The notes under the pieces were generated by a model. That model made no database searches. It was not told where the DNA came from and was given only the letters and a program-made list of their open reading frames with translations. Shown here in pieces: positions 4,789-7,111 of a DNA stretch of 7,111 nt (position 1 is the stretch's first letter; each line of letters begins with the position of its first letter). The stretch lies in assembly GCA_902806375.1 (NCBI GenBank), contig CADCWK010000119.1, positions 1 through 7,111 of the forward strand. Direction: 5' to 3'. A program made the position numbers and the translations under genes. The DNA is from an uncultured Thermomicrobiales bacterium (GTDB lineage Bacteria; Chloroflexota; Chloroflexia; Thermomicrobiales; UBA6265).

Positions 4789-6180
4789 GTGGATCGCAGT
4801 GCGACGTTTCGACCGGCGCCCGGAAGCTCCCCCTCGGGAGGGCGGGCCACGCGGTGGCTGCTCCGTGCCTGTCTCCTGCTGATCCTCGCCGGGACCGTCC
4901 CGTCGATGACGACGGCCCAGACGGTCCTGCTGCCCGAACAGACCCTGGCGAGACTGGTCGTCGCCACGCCTGACGCGCCACCGGTCGACATCTATCTCGA
5001 CGACCGGCTCCTGCTCGGCGCCGCCGCGGCCGGCTCGGTGACCGACTATCTGCCGATCGAGACAGGGGAGCACCAGGTCCAGGTGGTGCCGGCGGGCGGC
5101 GATCTGCTGCGGCAGGTGCTGGTCTCCGCGGTCGTGCAGTTCGAACCGGATGTCCTCCAGCTGATCACGGTCCAGAACTACCTGAACGCCATCACCGTGA
5201 CGGCCTACCCGCAGGATGTCGCGACCTTCGATGATCAGGGATACGCCCGCCTGCGGATGATCCATCTCGTCCCGGATGCGAACGCGTTCGGCCTCGTCGG
5301 CTCAGGGGGAGACGAACTGTTCGAGGGCATCCTCCCGCTCACCGCCAGCCCGTATATCGACATCCAGGCAGGTGGCCAGACAGTCACCGTCCTGCCCGAG
5401 CGGGAGCAGACCGTGCCTCCCCTGCCGACGGTCCTCACGCTGCTGCCCAGCGTCGACTATGACCTGATCGTGACCGGCCAGGTGCGGGACAACTCGATCA
5501 CGGTCCGGCTCCTCGCGACGGCGACCAGTCAGCCCTGCGGCGAGTTCCTCGGGATCGGAGGCCCGGAATCCGGCTGCCTCCGCTTCGTGAACGCGTCCCC
5601 CGAGATCCCCGTCGTCGATCTCTACGCGGGCGAGGAGCCGAGCCTCGTCGCCACCGGGCTGGCCTTCGGGATCGTCTCGCCGGTCATCAGTATCCCGACG
5701 GGGGACATCGAGGTCCGGATCGTGCCGGCTGGCGCGTCACCGGACGACGCGCTCGCGTCGGCATCCGTGTTCACCGAAGATGGTGCCGGCCTCCTGCTCG
5801 TCGGGTCCGGCCGGGCCGACCGGGCCGTGCTCGAGGACTACGCGGACCTCAGGCAACCACTTGGCGGCGATCAGGCGCGGGTCACCGTCATCCATCAGGC
5901 CAACGGCACCGGCATGCTCGACATCAGCGCGAATGGGTTGCCCGTCGTCCAGGCCATGCTGGAATCCGAGGAGAGCGCCGCCCGGTTGATACCGGCCGGT
6001 GACTACGTCTTCGGGGCCACCGTCAACCCGGACGGAACCCAGGTCGTGCTCGCGCCCTCCACCCGGCTCGAGGCAGGAATGTCGTATCAGATCGTGATCG
6101 CTGGCGACATCGACCAGACCGTGATCGTGATCGTCGCGGGCCTGCCGGTTCCCTACTCGGCCAGCCCTGACCCACCGTAA
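4789..6180 (+). CDS. Secreted protein with about four DUF4397 repeats
   Basis: Exported protein of 463 aa; function unknown. The N-terminus has a basic region (Arg19, Arg22, Arg26), a hydrophobic core LLRACLLLILAG (24-35) and a probable signal peptidase I site after TTA (43), before QTVLLPEQ. The mature part is built of Ig-like beta domains of the DUF4397 type. Repeat 1 (about 54-140) has ARLVVATPDAPPVDIYLDD. Repeat 2 (about 153-240) has ARLRMIHLVPDANAFGLV, without the usual VDxY. Repeat 3 (about 263-350) has CLRFVNASPEIPVVDLYAG and IPTGDIEVRIVPAG. Repeat 4 (about 363-450) has ARVTVIHQANGTGMLDISANG. Cys250 and Cys263 precede repeat 3 and may form a disulfide. No C-terminal anchor or LPxTG is seen. 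A longer form starting at 4756 is possible. The 29-bp gap to the acetyltransferase suggests coupled expression. Confidence 0.88.
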   Translation: MDRSATFRPAPGSSPSGGRATRWLLRACLLLILAGTVPSMTTAQTVLLPEQTLARLVVATPDAPPVDIYLDDRLLLGAAAAGSVTDYLPIETGEHQVQVVPAGGDLLRQVLVSAVVQFEPDVLQLITVQNYLNAITVTAYPQDVATFDDQGYARLRMIHLVPDANAFGLVGSGGDELFEGILPLTASPYIDIQAGGQTVTVLPEREQTVPPLPTVLTLLPSVDYDLIVTGQVRDNSITVRLLATATSQPCGEFLGIGGPESGCLRFVNASPEIPVVDLYAGEEPSLVATGLAFGIVSPVISIPTGDIEVRIVPAGASPDDALASASVFTEDGAGLLLVGSGRADRAVLEDYADLRQPLGGDQARVTVIHQANGTGMLDISANGLPVVQAMLESEESAARLIPAGDYVFGATVNPDGTQVVLAPSTRLEAGMSYQIVIAGDIDQTVIVIVAGLPVPYSASPDPP

Positions 6181-6194
6181 CCGACCAGGATCGG

Positions 6195-6256
6195 CCGGTT
6201 CCCCTCGCGGCGGACCATCCGCGAACACCGCTCTCACCGTCGCGAGGGGTGGCCGG
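6195..6256. other. Inverted repeat in the gap between the two DUF4397 genes
   Basis: CCCCTCGCG (6201-6209) pairs with CGCGAGGGG (6241-6249) over 9 bp. CCGGTT (6195-6200) pairs with GGCCGG (6251-6256) beyond one bulged T, using two G-T pairs. A smaller GCGGA/TCCGC hairpin (6210-6222) sits in the 31-nt loop. It starts 15 bp after the upstream stop codon, so it may end or stabilise that transcript. No T-tract follows, so intrinsic termination is uncertain. Confidence 0.5.
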
Positions 6257-6309
6257 TGCGGGTATGCTCCCGGTGCCGGCGGGCGACTGTCGGATCGGAT
6301 CGATTCCCT

Positions 6310-6314
6310 GGAGG
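6310..6314 (+). promoter_or_regulatory. Ribosome-binding site of the second DUF4397 gene
   Basis: GGAGG with a 6-nt spacer to ATG 6321. An in-frame ATG at 6315 directly abuts the site and is therefore unlikely to be used. Confidence 0.75.
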
Positions 6315-6320
6315 ATGCCA

Positions 6321-7111
6321 ATGTCGCACGACCCGACCCGATCGCCCGCTCGCCGACCGAGGCGACTGGCTAGCCTGATCGTCGTCCTGCTGACGGTGCT
6401 CCTCGCCCCGGGCGGCGCGGCGCCGGCCCAGGAGGCCACCCCGATCGCCCCCATCGGTGCCGGCACCGGAGGGGCCAGTGTCCCATGCGGTGAGCGGCTC
6501 GGGATCGGCGATGCGACTGTCGCCTGCCTCACCATCATCCACGCCGCCGCCGACGCCGGGCCGGTCGACCTTAGCGTCGACGGGGCCGTGCTGCTGACCG
6601 GAGTGGCCGCGGCGACCAGCACCGGCTTCTTCGCACTCCCCGCCGGCAGCTACGATCTCACCGTGACCGCCTCAGGTCAGCCCGAAACCGTCCTGCTGGA
6701 CCTTCCTGATCAACCGCTCGAGGCCGGGACCGCGATCGAGGTTGCCCTCGTGGGTTCCCAGGACGACTCCACCCTCACCGGACTCGTCCTCCCGGTCGCG
6801 CCCCCGGCACCCGCCATGGGTGATGCTTCGGTGCGCGTCGTCCAGGCGATCCCCGACGCTCCGCCGCTGGATATCGGCCTGGAGACGGGCGAGACGCTGA
6901 TCGCCGGACTCGTTCCTCTGACCGCGTCCGACTATCTGACGGTACCGGCGGCCGCGACGTCGGTCGTCGTCCGACCCGCCGGAGCCGCGGAGGTCCTCTT
7001 CCCGGTCCCCGGTTTCACCCCACTCGCCGGCGGAACGCTGACCATCTACGCCCTCGGCACGGTGACCAACCCGACAGGGATCACCCTGCTCACCGTCGTC
7101 GTCCCCGGCGT
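6321..7111 (+). CDS. Second secreted DUF4397 protein (3' end outside window)
   Basis: 263 residues are visible with no stop before the right edge. The N-terminus is Arg-rich (Arg11, 12, 14, 15), followed by a hydrophobic core LASLIVVLLTVLLAPGG (16-32) and a likely signal peptidase I site after APA (36), giving a mature start at QEATP. Residues 55-69 are PCGERLGIGDATVAC, carrying Cys56 and Cys69. DUF4397 repeat 1 (about 69-160) includes CLTIIHAAADAGPVDLSVDG and ALPAGSYDLTV. A Pro-rich hinge (158-165) leads to repeat 2 (from about 169) with ASVRVVQAIPDAPPLDIGLETG and YLTVPAAATSVVVRPAG. It is a paralog of the protein just upstream, most similar around the two-Cys element. Whether it shares the upstream transcript or has its own promoter is open; a weak TATGCT at 6263-6268 lacks a -35. 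Function unknown. Confidence 0.88.
   Translation, partial: MSHDPTRSPARRPRRLASLIVVLLTVLLAPGGAAPAQEATPIAPIGAGTGGASVPCGERLGIGDATVACLTIIHAAADAGPVDLSVDGAVLLTGVAAATSTGFFALPAGSYDLTVTASGQPETVLLDLPDQPLEAGTAIEVALVGSQDDSTLTGLVLPVAPPAPAMGDASVRVVQAIPDAPPLDIGLETGETLIAGLVPLTASDYLTVPAAATSVVVRPAGAAEVLFPVPGFTPLAGGTLTIYALGTVTNPTGITLLTVVVPG

Noticed and set aside
3569..4981. A 470-codon minus-strand open frame across the zinc-ribbon and acetyltransferase genes
   Set aside because: It is antisense to two well-supported genes, runs through the terminator and is compositionally Arg/Ser/Pro-rich.
6263..6268. TATGCT as a -10 element for the second DUF4397 gene
   Set aside because: There is no -35 at acceptable spacing and no extended -10 motif, so it is mentioned only in that gene's entry.

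Overview
The window is strongly GC-rich bacterial DNA with third codon positions dominated by G and C. It lacks the rRNA, tRNA, CRISPR or transposase features that would fix the lineage directly. Two things suggest a Chloroflexota relative, perhaps Thermomicrobia-like: tandem secreted DUF4397 proteins, and a two-module zinc-ribbon protein with a CxxC-x17-CxxC C-terminus. This placement is inference, not proof.

Left part (1-2963, minus strand). A sucC-sucD pair encodes both subunits of succinyl-CoA synthetase (TCA cycle). It is followed 58 bp downstream by a PotD-like solute-binding lipoprotein that runs off the left edge. The three genes are co-directional with short gaps (69 and 58 bp), and the sucC/sucD gap holds a perfect 11-bp hairpin. 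The lipoprotein is easy to miss because overlapping antisense and off-frame open frames are complete while the true frame leaves the window.

Middle (2964-3519). This is a 556-bp divergent control region with no convincing gene. On the sucC side are an extended -10 candidate and a 14-bp palindrome. On the plus-strand side are an AT-rich promoter candidate and a highly structured leader with mutually exclusive hairpins that bury the likely ribosome-binding site of the next gene.

Right part (3520-7111, plus strand). A 146-aa zinc-ribbon protein, with two four-cysteine modules joined by a Gly/Ser/Tyr-rich linker, is closed by a very strong hairpin terminator. Next comes a GNAT acetyltransferase, tightly coupled to a secreted protein with about four DUF4397 repeats. 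After a 140-bp gap with an inverted repeat, a second secreted DUF4397 protein runs off the right edge. The two DUF4397 proteins share an identically spaced Cys-x12-Cys element just before one DUF4397 repeat, so they look like related paralogs.

The metabolic genes on the left and the secreted or regulatory genes on the right appear to be separate transcription units. I see no defence system, mobile element or clearly novel multi-gene system. The most interesting items are the leader of the zinc-ribbon gene and the Cys-x12-Cys/DUF4397 pair.
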